64,000 nt of DNA from positions 2,790,001 through 2,854,000 of the forward strand of contig CM066307.1 in the NCBI GenBank assembly GCA_033807695.1. The letters are read 5' to 3'. Positions 54,469 through 64,000 of the stretch are shown in pieces (positions within the stretch are counted from its first letter, which is position 1; every line of letters begins with the position of its first letter). The notes under the pieces are model-generated. The model was not told the DNA's origin. It searched no databases and was given only the letters and a program-made list of their open reading frames with translations. The stretch is from Daedaleopsis sinensis (lineage: Eukaryota > Basidiomycota > Agaricomycetes > Polyporales > Polyporaceae). A program made the position numbers and the translations under genes.

Positions 54469-55805
54469 CTAGCGGGGAAGTCGTCGGGATGGGTTCGCAG
54501 ACCTCGGGACCAGAACGAGAGGGAGTTGGCTCTTCGTGCGCATTAAGAGCGCAACGTGTACCGGATTTTCTGGTCCCAACGATACGGACAGCGGGAATCG
54601 GCGTACCGGACGCGCTCTTACAGGAATACGGAGCTGGAGCAGCAGGGTCTGTTCTCTACGCATGCTATTTGAACCCAATATCGCACGAGAACTCATGCGA
54701 TTACATACCTTATTCGCAGAATGTCCCCATGAGCATCGCCGAGTTTCGCGAGTGGTATCCTCGACTCGAACAGGCCTACGTAAGGCACTATGTGGGTCTG
54801 CGGTAACGCCAACGGGTGCCGGAGTGGGACTTGGAGTGGGACTTGGACTCGGACTCGGAAGTCCGGCAACGCCAGGAGAGGATAGGGTGACAGGGCTCAT
54901 GCTCGGCGAGGGACGCTGGCCCGGGTTGGACGCGATGTCTTGGTCCATCGCCTCGACGTGCTTCTGATCCTGGCCTGACCTCGCTCTGAAAGATGCAAGC
55001 TTGGCCTTGGTCGAGGAGAGCCTGCCTTGAACTTCTCGATACTCTTGCACATGCATGCTCCTGATTGCGGAGCTCATGCGACCTGTCACACCGATGAGGT
55101 TCAAAGCGTTAAAATGGACTGTGGCAAGTCACTGACGGTCGCGGCGGAGCAACGCGTTGTGCGCGATATGCAAATAATTGTCCACGGCAGCTATTTCTTG
55201 CAGGATTTCTCGGTCCATGGACACAGTTCGTATTGTACCATCTTGGGCCTGCCGTGGCGTTGGAAGGGTCGTAGCACGGATGCGGGGGAATATACTCACA
55301 TTAGCCTGCACGAGTTCCATCACAGCTCGTAACAGCGCAGAGCCAGAGACTCTGAGGATGCCCAGCTCGTGCTCCAGGTCAGCATAGCTGCCAGAGCCTT
55401 CTCCACGCTGACGGGTTTGCGAGGGGCTATCAAGAACACAGAATGCATCAGCAACTTAACACGAGCGTGACTCTTGCGCACTTACGAGGTGTGGCTGAAA
55501 TCTACCGTATCCACTGCTCCAACAGCCTCTGCGTCAGTCTCCTCCTCGGACTCGGACTCGGACTGGGGGAGAGCCCGGGGTATAGCGAGGTCTTCGGGGG
55601 TGCAGCCAGGTGTCCAAGCTCGCTCAGGCGTCCCAAGGGAGGTGGGGAGAGGGCCGAAGTCATCAGCCGGGTCGTCGTCTAAATCGCTCCCATACGAAAT
55701 GCATTCGGCGCTTATGGGGTCATCAAAGTTTGGAGTGCAGTTCAACTCTGGGTGGTCGATAGTAATACGCGAGAGCGACAGGTCTGAAGACTCAGAGAAC
55801 GACAT
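54469..55805 (-). CDS. Spliced gene of unknown function, acidic start and helical middle
   Basis: Exon 1 starts at ATG 55805 ('MSFSESSDLSLSRITIDHPE'), is rich in Ser, Asp and Glu, and ends at a GTAAGT donor (55486). Exon 2 (55426-55300, 'YADLEHELGILRVSGSALLR') joins in frame and ends at GTGAGT. Exon 3 starts about 55249 ('MDREILQEIAAVDNYLHIAH'). The next block follows an acceptor near 55085, where two readings are possible; one gives 'HVQEYREVQGRLSSTKAKLA' and a Ser/Pro-rich tail. Exons 2-4 look like a coiled coil. No family recognised. The position next to the Plavaka start could mean it is the second gene of that element, but I have no evidence for it beyond adjacency. The 3' end is uncertain. 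Confidence 0.5.
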
Positions 55806-56135
55806 GTCGCAGCAGTGTGGTGGTGAAGTAGAAGGGCTAGGGGATGACAGTCGCGTGGAATACGTATGCCTCCACCTGAGCATACAAAGAGCCTTTGCGA
55901 GGCGCAGTCGAGTGTTGTTGGAATAATGAGATAGGGCAGCACCAATCAATACAAAGGAACGATCATATTTTTGCGAGCAAGAAATATCATATCGCGCATT
56001 GCGCCCCGTCGCTCGCGCGCAGGCGTGTCGCCAGCGACCCCGCCGTGCATCCTCGGGCTCACCCTACTCTCCACGCGCGCACCAGGCCCCCACAATCCTC
56101 GCGCGTACACAGCGTCTCCTTTATATGCGCCGCTA
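55806..56135. other. Intergenic stretch
   Basis: No gene recognised. Confidence 0.35.
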
Positions 56136-57317
56136 TCACAAGAAATCGTATGACGGTGGGGGGTGAATGATGACGGAGTTTCGCTCCCAGATACCATACG
56201 CTCGGGACCAGTGGGTGACGATGCCGCGGGTGGGTTCGTCAGCACTATACCATACACCGATGTGGTATAGCATCGGATGAGGACGAGCGCGTCCGCGAGT
56301 CGCCGAGTAGACTCCATTGATCCATCGCGTGAGGATACGGCGTTCCTCGGACTCGTATCGGAAGTTCTGCAAGAACTTCGCTCCGGTACGGAGCATGAGC
56401 TCTTCGAGGCGCGGCAGACAGGATAATGTCTTCGACCATGTGCGCGCATCGTTCCAAGCACGGCGATTGGAATTATGTCGGCGGCCCTGTAGACAAGTGT
56501 TCAGTCGGTGAGTGAAAGATCGAGAAAGAAATACGTACCATTCTCGACGGTTTCTCCAACAACATCAGCTTCGTGACGTTCGGACAAGTGGTCACGATGT
56601 TCGACAGGATGTCGTGCTCATCGGCGAAAAAGTCCAAAGTGAGGGCGTACACGGATGTGAGACGCAGCTTGATGGAACGGAGAAGTGTAACGGGACTTGC
56701 GCGGTCGTGCGCTGACCGCATGGTCAAACGAAATGATGACTTGTTCATCAAACGCGAGACACACTGAGCGGGACCAGACACCGACGTGACGTGGGGGAGA
56801 TGTTGGGGTAAGAGTGGGCACTCTATGTCCTGCGGGCCACACAGATCCAGGTCAAGGATCTCGATGTTAGGGTGGTGAACGAAGAACGCGGTGAGGTGAC
56901 AATGATGAAGATTGGTGCGGAAAAACCGCAGAGTATCGATTTGAATGCCAAGGAAGAGATCCGGCGTGTCAGGATTAGACATGATGAGGTTGAGGTCGAC
57001 CAGATTCGGGACTGAGTGGAAGCAGCCTCGCAGCGTGGGTACAGGCAAAAGATCGTGAATGGCAATCCGGAGATCCTCCAGGATCACCCCGACCTGGGGG
57101 TGAATAGTCGTCTTCCGATGGAACACTTCAAGCTCCTCACAGGTGGTTATACGTCGGCCCAGCTATATCGTATTTGGTCAGCAAGGTAGGGGTGAAGCAG
57201 AAAGGGAAGTACCTTCATGGAAGCAACAGCCTGCGGAGGTCTGTCAGCATTGCTCTAGGAGGACTGACTTATGGGACTGACCTGTAGCACATTTCGGCGA
57301 CCAGCGACAGAGGACAT
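56136..57317 (-). CDS. Leucine-rich protein, F-box/LRR-like family, copy B
   Basis: Exons 57317-57282, 57230-57213, 57162-56539 and 56486-56136 join in frame (introns of about 50 nt) to give 342 residues. Leucine-rich strands are seen in 'VPNLVDLNLIMSNPDTPDLF', 'HHPNIEILDLDLCGPQDIEC', 'VYALTLDFFADEHDILSNIV' and 'CPNVTKLMLLEKPSRM'. The last exon has 'AWNDARTWSKTLSCLPRLEE', 'HPMLYHIGVWYSADEP' and 'AYGIWERNSV'. It aligns along its length with the gene at 44370-45507, including the 'H-P-x-L-x-x-I-G-V-W-Y' and 'W-E-R' motifs, so the two are paralogues about 11 kb apart on the same strand. Likely role, if the family link is right: substrate recognition in an SCF complex; no F-box is visible. The tiny second exon is the weakest part of the model. 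Confidence 0.7.
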
Positions 57318-57800
57318 GATGCAGCGGCAAGAAAAGGAGAGGCTCACAGAGCACGCGCAAGAGAAAGTATAGCGAGAGAGTACGCCTCTCCCACTGTGAC
57401 ACATACCGGGGCCATGACAAAGGCCATACAAGGCCTCATGATGCTCGTCAGGAGCGTCCCCAAGAAGTGCTAGACTTTGCGGCACAAGCGGAAGGCAGGA
57501 GGTCATCGCATTCATTGAAGGTCATGATGAGAGGTGCGAAGAACTGGATGAGAAGGATATCGACGAACATGAGAAGGATATCGACGAACAGAAGGAGCCT
57601 GGCTGAGACCTGACCTAGCTAGCGCTGAGACTCAGCCCGCGCAGAGCGCTACGCGCATCGCGTCGCGTCGTGTCGCGTGCCTCGGAGCGCTGAGGCGCAG
57701 GGAGGCTCCGAAGCAGGAGGCTGGTGAGTGGCGTACTTTCCTTCCGCAACCTCTATCATCATAACACACTTCCTCCTCCGAAGACGTCAGCGTTTCAACC
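57318..57800. other. Divergent promoter region
   Basis: Lies between the minus-strand leucine-rich gene and the plus-strand WD40 gene, so it must serve both. A short direct repeat (GAGAAGGATATCGACGAACA) occurs twice in tandem near 57550-57590. The minus-strand frame 57515-57255 might hold an upstream exon of the leucine-rich gene. Confidence 0.4.
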
Positions 57801-59308
57801 ATGATACTCCAGTACCAGCAACTTGAACCCCTTACAACTGTACACACGAAGGGTATAGTTCGGGCGGCCTTCAGCTGCGAGGGCACGTACTTGGCTACAG
57901 CAGGCCTAGACGGTCGGGTTTGTATCTGGAATGTGACGGAAAGAGAGCTGCTGTGTTGTTTCAAGGGCGCAAGCCCGGTCCTTTCAATTCAGTGGCCTAC
58001 GAAAGACGAGAGCAGATTCCTCTGCGGCTCTCAGGATGGGTATATCGCGACTTATAGCATCGGCGGAGTATGTAGTCTTCTCCATTTATCATCACTGTTC
58101 GCGACTCTAACTCATCATTAGCAATACATTGAAGTTCGTGGCTTCCTTGCTCATTCAAACCCCGTGGAGTGTCTTGCTCTGAACGACGACCGCCTTGCAT
58201 CCGGTGCGGGTTCTGATTTGTCGGTCTGGAAGTGGAACGACGAAGGTATGTAGTGTATTATCATTACCTCTGGCCACTCGTCTCAGCAGAGCTCTCTCAG
58301 AGAGCACGTACATCCGCCAGATGGATATTGAAGATCCCCCGAAAAGCTCATACAACGAAGCCAAGGAAGTTCTTGTTACGAGCATCCATTGGATCTCTTC
58401 GGCTCAATATCCGTCTGCACTCGCTGTGACCTACATGAACCACGGCATTGTGTGAGTCACACTTGCTTCTACTCACCTAACCTTGCTGATCGTCCAGCAG
58501 GCTCTTCAATACCGACAACTGGACTAGGACTCGTACTTTCTCCCTCAATGGTCTTATGTACGTGCAGCGTGCAGCTGATCTGCAGGGGTCCCATACTGAG
58601 ACAATACGCCATAGCGCAAGTGCGGATGTATCTCCCGATGGCACGCGCATTGTCGTTTCCAACGCGATCCGGGGTTTCGACATATACTCTCTGGCGTCCG
58701 GTGATCCGCTCTGCACTGTAGACCACGAGATTCGCTGCGGCATCCCCACGCCTGCTATCTGGATACACGGAGGTCTAGCTCTTCTGGGAGGAAGTACTGC
58801 TGGTCAGCTCACCCTGTGGGACGTATTGCATATCCAAGACGCCGGCAACGAAACGGACAGGCAGCCTCCGACCGCAAACGTCTTGTACAGACTTCCCGTG
58901 CCACTGCAGGCGGAAGCGGTCGCCATTGCGGTAAGTGCGCTTTAGCACATGATTCGGGCACCAATGGTGATTGTTTTCGATTGTTTTCCCCAGGCACACT
59001 ACGATACAGAGAAGGATGTCTTCTTCATTGCAGCCGGAGCGATGAACGTCGACGCACCGTCGACGTGCTACATCTGGAAGGCCGAGGAACATATGCGTAA
59101 GTCGGTCATCATCGCTGTCTGTTCAAACCGCTGCTGATCATGATCATATGGGCATTCAGAGCGAGTTCAGCCAGGCACAGAGCGTGTAGCCCAGCCTACA
59201 ACTCGAGTATTTCCTTCTCGCTCTGTTTGGTTTTCTTGGTCGGTCACGTTTATCTGCCTCGCGGCACTCGCGTATACCCAATCTGCGAGGCCGCGAGACG
59301 ATCTCTGA
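57801..59308 (+). CDS. WD40-repeat protein with C-terminal membrane anchor
   Basis: Six exons, 57801-58067, 58122-58245, 58292-58451, 58501-58930, 58994-59096 and 59160-59308, join in frame with introns of 46-63 nt and give 410 residues. WD40-type repeats are clear near the N-terminus: 'VHTKGIVRAAFSCEGTYLAT' with 'GRVCIWNV', 'LSIQWPTKDESRFLCGSQDG', and 'NPVECLALNDDRLASGAGSD' with 'LSVWKWND'. Later blades are 'ASADVSPDGTRIVVSNAIRG', 'LLGGSTAGQLTLWDV' and 'PSTCYIWKAEE'. Residues about 383-400 ('SVWFSWSVTFICLAALAY') form a single membrane span followed by a short polar tail, so the propeller should face the cytosol in a tail-anchored way. WD40 propellers are scaffolds; no enzymatic role is expected. 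The family seems common in basidiomycetes but I cannot give a specific name. Confidence 0.85.
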
Positions 59309-59388
59309 TGCTAGAGGACGCACAATGTATATAACTTGGGAGTACAATAGAACAAGGTCAATCCACTACAGCTCCTCAACGAAGCACG

Positions 59389-59885
59389 TCATGAACCGCT
59401 CCATCGAAGCAGCATTGTGGAAGGCCAAACATCCAGCCTGGCCGGCGCGAAACTTCTGCGTATACGAACGCTACGGAAGATGCACTGCATAAGTCCACGA
59501 GGTAATGTGCGAGGAAGGGTGCTACTGTGCTCACCGACGCATCACAACTGTACAGGTATCCGACTTGGATGGGTGCGCTAGTTGCTGTACCCCTCCCATC
59601 TCGTGTGGTCGTGCAGACTATGACTGTAGCGTGTAAGACCGTATTCCGACGACCATTCAGCACGAAGTGCGTACCCTCTCCAGAGAATCTAGTGGTGACC
59701 TCGAAGATTTCCACCGGAGCAGCGGCTCCCATTATAGGCGTACTCCCTCTTTTGTGTTGTTCCACCTCCCCAACCAAGCTGAGAGTGTCGTACAGGACGA
59801 GGAGGACCATGACTAAGAGCAGCTTCCCTAGGTGACGGGTGTACCGCGGCGGCGGACGAACGACAAGTTCGGCAGGGAGTGGCAT
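59389..59885 (-). CDS. Small single-pass membrane protein, unknown
   Basis: Exons 59885-59535 and 59484-59389 join over a 50-nt intron (gtgagc...cag) to give 148 residues. A short N-terminus ('MPLPAELVVRPPPRYTRHLG') precedes a hydrophobic span at about residues 20-36 ('KLLLVMVLLVLYDTLSLVG'), suggesting a type II membrane protein with the rest outside the cytosol. The C-terminal region contains two Cys residues and a basic end. It is convergent with the WD40 gene, and the two stops are only about 80 bp apart. No family recognised. Confidence 0.55.
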
Positions 59886-60336
59886 GGTGGCTAGTAGACG
59901 TTCGACGATTCGGAAGGAGAGATGTGAGGCGGCACACAGCGACCGGACGTGTTGAAGGAACTGATGTAACAAACAACATTGCGCACCCAACCAAACAACG
60001 CGATGGAGTGACAATGAAGTTCTCGAAGTTGCAGAAAGGCCTTCCACGCATCGCGGCGCGCGCCGGCTCGCGACGATGCCTAATTGGGCGCACGAGGGCG
60101 CGTGGCTGTGCCCCGACGCTCTTAGACGCTCTCGCGCCTAACTCCGCTGGAGCATGTAGGTTTCACCACGTTTCCCCATGCTTTGTCCCCCCACGAAGCT
60201 TTGTCCTCTTTGGCTCCCACCATGGTGACAAGGAAGTGGCTCCTTTACTTCTGCGATATCCTCCGGACATCTTCTCAGCCACACCCAACATCGTCTCGTC
60301 TCCACCTCCGTCTCGACACCTCCGTCCAGCATACAC
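59886..60336. other. Divergent promoter region
   Basis: Between the minus-strand membrane-protein gene and the plus-strand gene at 60337. No gene; the leader just before 60337 is C/T-rich. Confidence 0.4.
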
Positions 60337-61508
60337 ATGGCTCCCAAAAAACGACCGGACTATGTCTTTCAAGCGCGAATCTTGAAGGAGCTGCGCGGGC
60401 CGACCTTTCTTGACTTTGCTGCGCCTGTGTGCGTTCCCTACGGCAGACCTCGTATCCCGACAGTCCTTAGGGATGTCGCTCAGACACATGCTGCGTATGT
60501 TGAATCTGCTCTTCCTTGAGAGCTATTACTGATGCTTCTCAACCCATGCAGCGACGCCGTCGTCAAGGAAGAGCCAGCTGCCGCTCCATTGCTCGTTAGG
60601 TACGAAGGTGAAGGATTGAGGCACTCGCCGGTGAGATTCCCTTCAGAGACGCGCAGCACATCCGTGGCACCCATGGCCGGCAGTCCCACCCCGAACACGA
60701 AGCCCCGGGCCTCTATCCTACGTACGTCAAGTATCTTGACTACCCCCGCCGCCTCTCGAGCAAGCTCGGCTCGCGCCGTCACTCCATTCCCCTCTGCGAG
60801 CCGTCCAGGGACCCCCGCCCGTGATTTCCCTCCCGACAACCTCGAGCAGTTTCTGCCAACCCCATCGTACTCGACTGTCGTGACTCGCTCAGCTTCTATG
60901 CGCAACGCGCGCAGCAGTGTCACCGGAGGCGCCTCCCAAGGACTTCAAGAACTTGCACCCATGCTCCCGGTCGACGCGGACGTAGGTTGTCAATCTACGT
61001 ACACGTTACGAGCGATTCTCATGTTATCACGCAGGCTTACAAGCGCACCCGTCGAGCATGCCAGCCCAGCGACGAGGAAAAGAGCGCTGCGGGTCGCAAG
61101 GGCAAGAAGTCCCGGCAAGAGTTCGAGACCGTGTGGTGGGAGTTGCGCAAGAAGAAGGCCGATCCTCCTTTGATCGCAAACCGACCGCTCGCTCGTCCTC
61201 CTGACCTGAAGACGTTGGACGAGTTGCAGATCGGTGATCTCTTCTTACACCGTTCCATCAAGGGCATTCAGATTTGGTTGTGGTCCGAGAGTCCTCACTC
61301 TCAGGGTGTTTGGGTCCCTGTCCATCTCGGACACGTTCGTGATATCGACGGACGTGTCTTAAGCATGACGCCCTCCCACAACCCATCATTTGTCTTAGCC
61401 AGCTGGTTCAAGAGGCAGAGAGACGATCTGAAGGGTCAGTCGCTCTCCTCACACACTCCGTGCGCTCTGACCTTCTATTCTACAGTCCAAATATTCGTCC
61501 TCCAGTGA
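60337..61508 (+). CDS. Basic, disordered protein of unknown function
   Basis: Exons 60337-60494, 60552-60981 and 61035-61434 join in frame, followed by a short last exon whose acceptor is ambiguous (61485 or 61505), for about 335-365 residues. The N-terminus is 'MAPKKRPDYVFQARILKELR'. The middle is rich in Ser, Thr, Pro and Ala ('SILTTPAASRASSARAVTPF') and likely disordered. The third exon carries a basic patch and a folded-looking part ('RRACQPSDEEKSAAGRKGKK', 'ELQIGDLFLHRSIKGIQIWL', 'GVWVPVHLGHVRDIDGRVLS'). No named domain. The composition suggests a nuclear protein, which is inference. Confidence 0.65.
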
Positions 61509-61987
61509 ACTATACCCGCTTGCTACAGGTCCTTCGTACGCTGTGGTCCGCTGATCTACCGCGCCGGTGTCTCCCAGTGCCGCCTGATCGTATCTCTGTC
61601 TGATCTGTCGTTGTATCCTCTGTAACACTCTGTTTCCTCGCACTCGCCTCGTATCCTCATGTAACAATCTGTTTCCCCGCGCTCGCCTCCATTCTCCTGT
61701 ACCATATACGCCAGCGAATTTGTGGACTACGTTTGAATACACCGTGTCACTTCTCTGCCTTCAAGATTGACGCGCTCGATTGAAGGTACGCGTGCGTACC
61801 ACGCAGGTCTTCCTTTATCACGGATCTAGCTCATGGATCACGCAATGTTGCCATTCTTTGTCTAGATGGCACTTCCCGAGTGGCACAGGCGAAGAGGGAT
61901 TCATATACGCGCACACGCGCTCTCCGAACGCGCATCCCATCTCGACCCTCCTCTCGTCAGAACATCTCCATCCTCACAGCAGTGATC
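61509..61987. other. Intergenic stretch
   Basis: 3' flank of the previous gene and promoter of the next. TGTAACA(C/A)TCTGTTTCC occurs twice (near 61621 and 61660), in a partly duplicated block with CTCGCCTC. Confidence 0.4.
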
Positions 61988-63620
61988 ATGCATACTACTC
62001 GTACTTCTCCCCGAAACCGCAAAAAGGCTAACCAGGTACATGTAGCTGACCCGGTACGTGTATGTACTTAAACACATGAACCGCTGCTCACAACGAACTA
62101 CCTAGCCCGATTCGTCTTCCCCTTCAGCCAGTGGGTCTTCCGCCAGTGGGTCTTCCGCCAGTGGGTCTTCCGCCAGTGGGTCTTCCGCCAGTGCAGCTAG
62201 CACTGGACGCCAGATCGACGTCGCGAATGCCGCCCCCGACTATGGAGCCGACGCTGATGCGCCGGCCGGAGGTATTGCGCCACTGGTCCCAGGCGCGGCG
62301 CCTCAAGTCGCGGTAGCTCCACCTCCGGTCGCGGTCGCTGCCCCTCCGGTCGCGGTCGCGGTCGCTGCACCGCCCCGTGTCGTCGGCACCCAGACCGCGA
62401 CCTCACAGGACAAAGCCAGCAACCTGTTTGTCTTCGTGTGCAAGTCCGCGCTGGACGTTTTGACCGGTGTTATCCGTGTGCTCAAGACTCCTTTCACCAT
62501 CTTCCTTGTCGTCTATGCGATGCTCGTGCTCCTCGGACATGTCATCGACGCTGCTACGGTTAGTCTAGCCCCCATCTGCGCCGTCTTCCCCGGATTTTCT
62601 GCATGCCATGTCACCACTATGGCCAGTGCGTTCACGGCGACTTTCGGGAACCTCGGTCGCAAGCCTGTTGACGACATTCAACGCATCGACTTTCCACACC
62701 TCATGGCCCTCCAGAGCCGTACTCTGGACCAGCTCCTCACGCAATCCGCTGCGGGTTCTCAGCTCGCCCTGGGCGTCAAGCACGCCGAGCTTGCGGTGAA
62801 AGACCTGGTCATCGTCGTAAAGGGAAGCAACCTCACAGGTCGGCAGACCCTTTCGAAGTCCCTGGAGGAGTTCGCGCAGGGTGCAAAAGAGGCTGGACGC
62901 GACCTACAGCTGTTCTCTGCGAGGCTCTATGGTGTTGCCGACACGTGAGTCACTTCACGTTGCACCATACTCCCGGATAAATACTCACCGTGACCTTAAA
63001 GTGTGTTAGCATTTGATGAACACGCCCTCCGTGCGCTCGCAGACTCTCAGGCATCCGACGTTGAGGAGGCTGAGCAAACTGCCGTCGAGATGTTCAAGTC
63101 GATTATGGCTGTTCTGTCATCCGAGGTCGCGCGAGTCATCATCGAAGCGACCACTGTGGCCTCTGAACTCCACAGTCTCGAGGAGAAGCTTTACAACATT
63201 CGCACATTGTCCCAGCAGGAACTCGTCGTCACAGAAGCCGCAGTCGGAGAGATCCTTTCTCAGCTTTGGACTCTTGTCGGCGGAAACAAGGGAAAACTCT
63301 ACCAATTGACCCGGCACGTCGACATCCTCCGAAACCTCGACTGGTACCGTAGCCTCGCCGTCGCCCACGTCGTCGCTACCACCGAGACGCTCTTGACTAT
63401 TGAGGCGGAGCTCTCCGAGCTGCGTGATAAGCTCAGCGCTCCGGAGCTAGCTTCTACCACCATCCCCCTCGAAGTGCACATCGCCAGTATTGAACGCGGT
63501 GCTAGACGGCTCAACGAGGGTAAATTCAAGTTCCGAGCCGATGTGGTGCGCCTCAGCGATGGAGGTTTCCTCGAACGTCATGGCGAAGAAGATCTAAAGA
63601 AGGCGCTCATCCCTTCCTAG
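61988..63620 (+). CDS. Coiled-coil membrane protein, unknown
   Basis: Exons 61988-62035, 62106-62944 and 63002-63620 join in frame to give 501 residues. A Ser/Gly/Ala repeat (15-bp units) and a Pro/Val/Ala-rich stretch come first. One membrane span lies at about residues 146-163 ('FTIFLVVYAMLVLLGHVI'). A long helical region follows: 'LMALQSRTLDQLLTQSAAGS', 'KSLEEFAQGAKEAGRDLQLF', 'ASELHSLEEKLYNIRTLSQQ' and 'TLLTIEAELSELRDKLSAPE', with heptad-like spacing of Leu and Ala. The layout (disordered head, one span, long coiled coil) fits a tethering or structural membrane protein, but there is no recognised family or KASH-like end. It ends 'EEDLKKALIPS'. The model is complete, with clean splice sites. 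Confidence 0.75.
62127..62192 (+). repeat. 15-bp tandem repeat in coding exon
   Basis: Units GCCAGTGGGTCTTCC at 62127, 62142, 62157 and 62172 plus a partial, coding Ala-Ser-Gly-Ser-Ser. Confidence 0.9.
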
Positions 63621-63741
63621 CAGGCCCACCATCGTGCACTAGCGAGTCGCATGGTAGCGTGTGGAGGCGACGCGGAGGGTCGGGGAGTCGCCGGGGGTGG
63701 GGGCAACCGGTCAGTGGGCCAGCGGGGCGGAGAAGCGCGGC

Positions 63742-63850
63742 GGCGGGGAGGCGGGGCAGAGAGGCGGAGAGGCGGAGAGGCGGGGAGGCGGGGAGGCGGG
63801 GAGGCGGGGAGGCGGGGAGGCTGCGAGGCGGGGAGGCGGGGAGGCGGGGG
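63742..63850. repeat. 9-bp GGCGGGGAG minisatellite
   Basis: About ten units with minor variants (GGCGGAGAG). Both strands are open in several frames because of the repeat. I see no gene in 63621-64000. Confidence 0.85.
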
Positions 63851-64000
63851 GCCCAGGCGGCCGTACTGCGGGTGAGCGTCGAAGGAGAGGCAGGAGTGGT
63901 GGATGGGGGCCAGTCGGTACCTCGTGCGCGGTCATTACAATCCTTGTACTTGATTAGTGCTGTTCAATAGAGGCTGGAGAGCCGACTGTCACATTCTGCA

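Noticed and set aside
63651..63970. Gly/Arg-rich open frames near the right edge
   Set aside because: Produced by the 9-bp repeat in three frames and on both strands.
1..64000. CRISPR array, rRNA or tRNA genes
   Set aside because: No regular repeat-spacer pattern, rRNA-like blocks or convincing A/B-box pairs were seen; the DNA is eukaryotic.

Overview
The window looks like nuclear DNA of a filamentous basidiomycete, most likely an Agaricomycete of the polypore type. The genes that can be rebuilt have many short introns (about 40-60 nt) with GTRNGT...YAG ends. The mobile elements are Ty1/Copia, PIF/Harbinger with a Myb partner gene, a Tnp2/Plavaka-type CACTA transposase, Pif1-like helicase remnants and hAT-like MITEs, a mix typical of these fungi. 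No rRNA, tRNA, CRISPR array or operon was found. The assignment is inference from gene style; no marker gene fixes the genus.

Layout. 1-5.4 kb: the 3' end of an unidentified gene, a two-exon SUN-domain gene (LINC-complex type, 706-1753), and an eight-exon gene for a 915-residue protein of unknown function. 5.5-15.4 kb: GC-rich minisatellite, AT-rich non-coding DNA, two degraded or uncertain genes (6.9-8.5 and 8.6-10.3 kb), and hairpin-forming repeats. 16.1-29.1 kb: one composite mobile structure. A Copia element was inserted with target duplication TTTCC. A lone LTR of its own family then landed between gag and pol (GCCTC), pol was inverted between opposed LTRs, a PIF/Harbinger element landed in one terminal LTR (TAA), and a 4,026-bp segment was tandemly duplicated. 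The whole structure interrupts an older gene whose reading frame is open across the target site. 30-31 kb: a long imperfect inverted repeat. 31.5-34.7 kb: a large frameshifted gene of unknown function and a gene fragment on the other strand. 35.9-38.0 kb: remains of a Pif1-type helicase fused to a cysteine-protease-like domain. 38.1-38.9 kb: an intact hAT-type MITE. 39.7-42.1 kb: a spliced unknown gene. 42.1-44.3 kb: GC-rich DNA with a 94-bp minisatellite. 44.4-46.6 kb: a leucine-rich gene and a small gene. 46.8-53.9 kb: a Plavaka-type transposase gene split by a 3,196-bp element with two 1,134-bp terminal inverted repeats. 54.5-63.6 kb: gene-rich DNA with a second copy of the leucine-rich family, a WD40 protein with a C-terminal membrane anchor, a small type II membrane protein, a basic nuclear-type protein, and a coiled-coil membrane protein.

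The cellular genes do not form an obvious pathway. Several of them (SUN protein, WD40 with tail anchor, two other single-pass membrane proteins) are predicted membrane or nuclear-envelope proteins, which may be coincidence. The strongest findings concern mobile DNA: the step-by-step history of the Copia composite, and the long-inverted-repeat element in the Plavaka gene, which matches no superfamily I can name.
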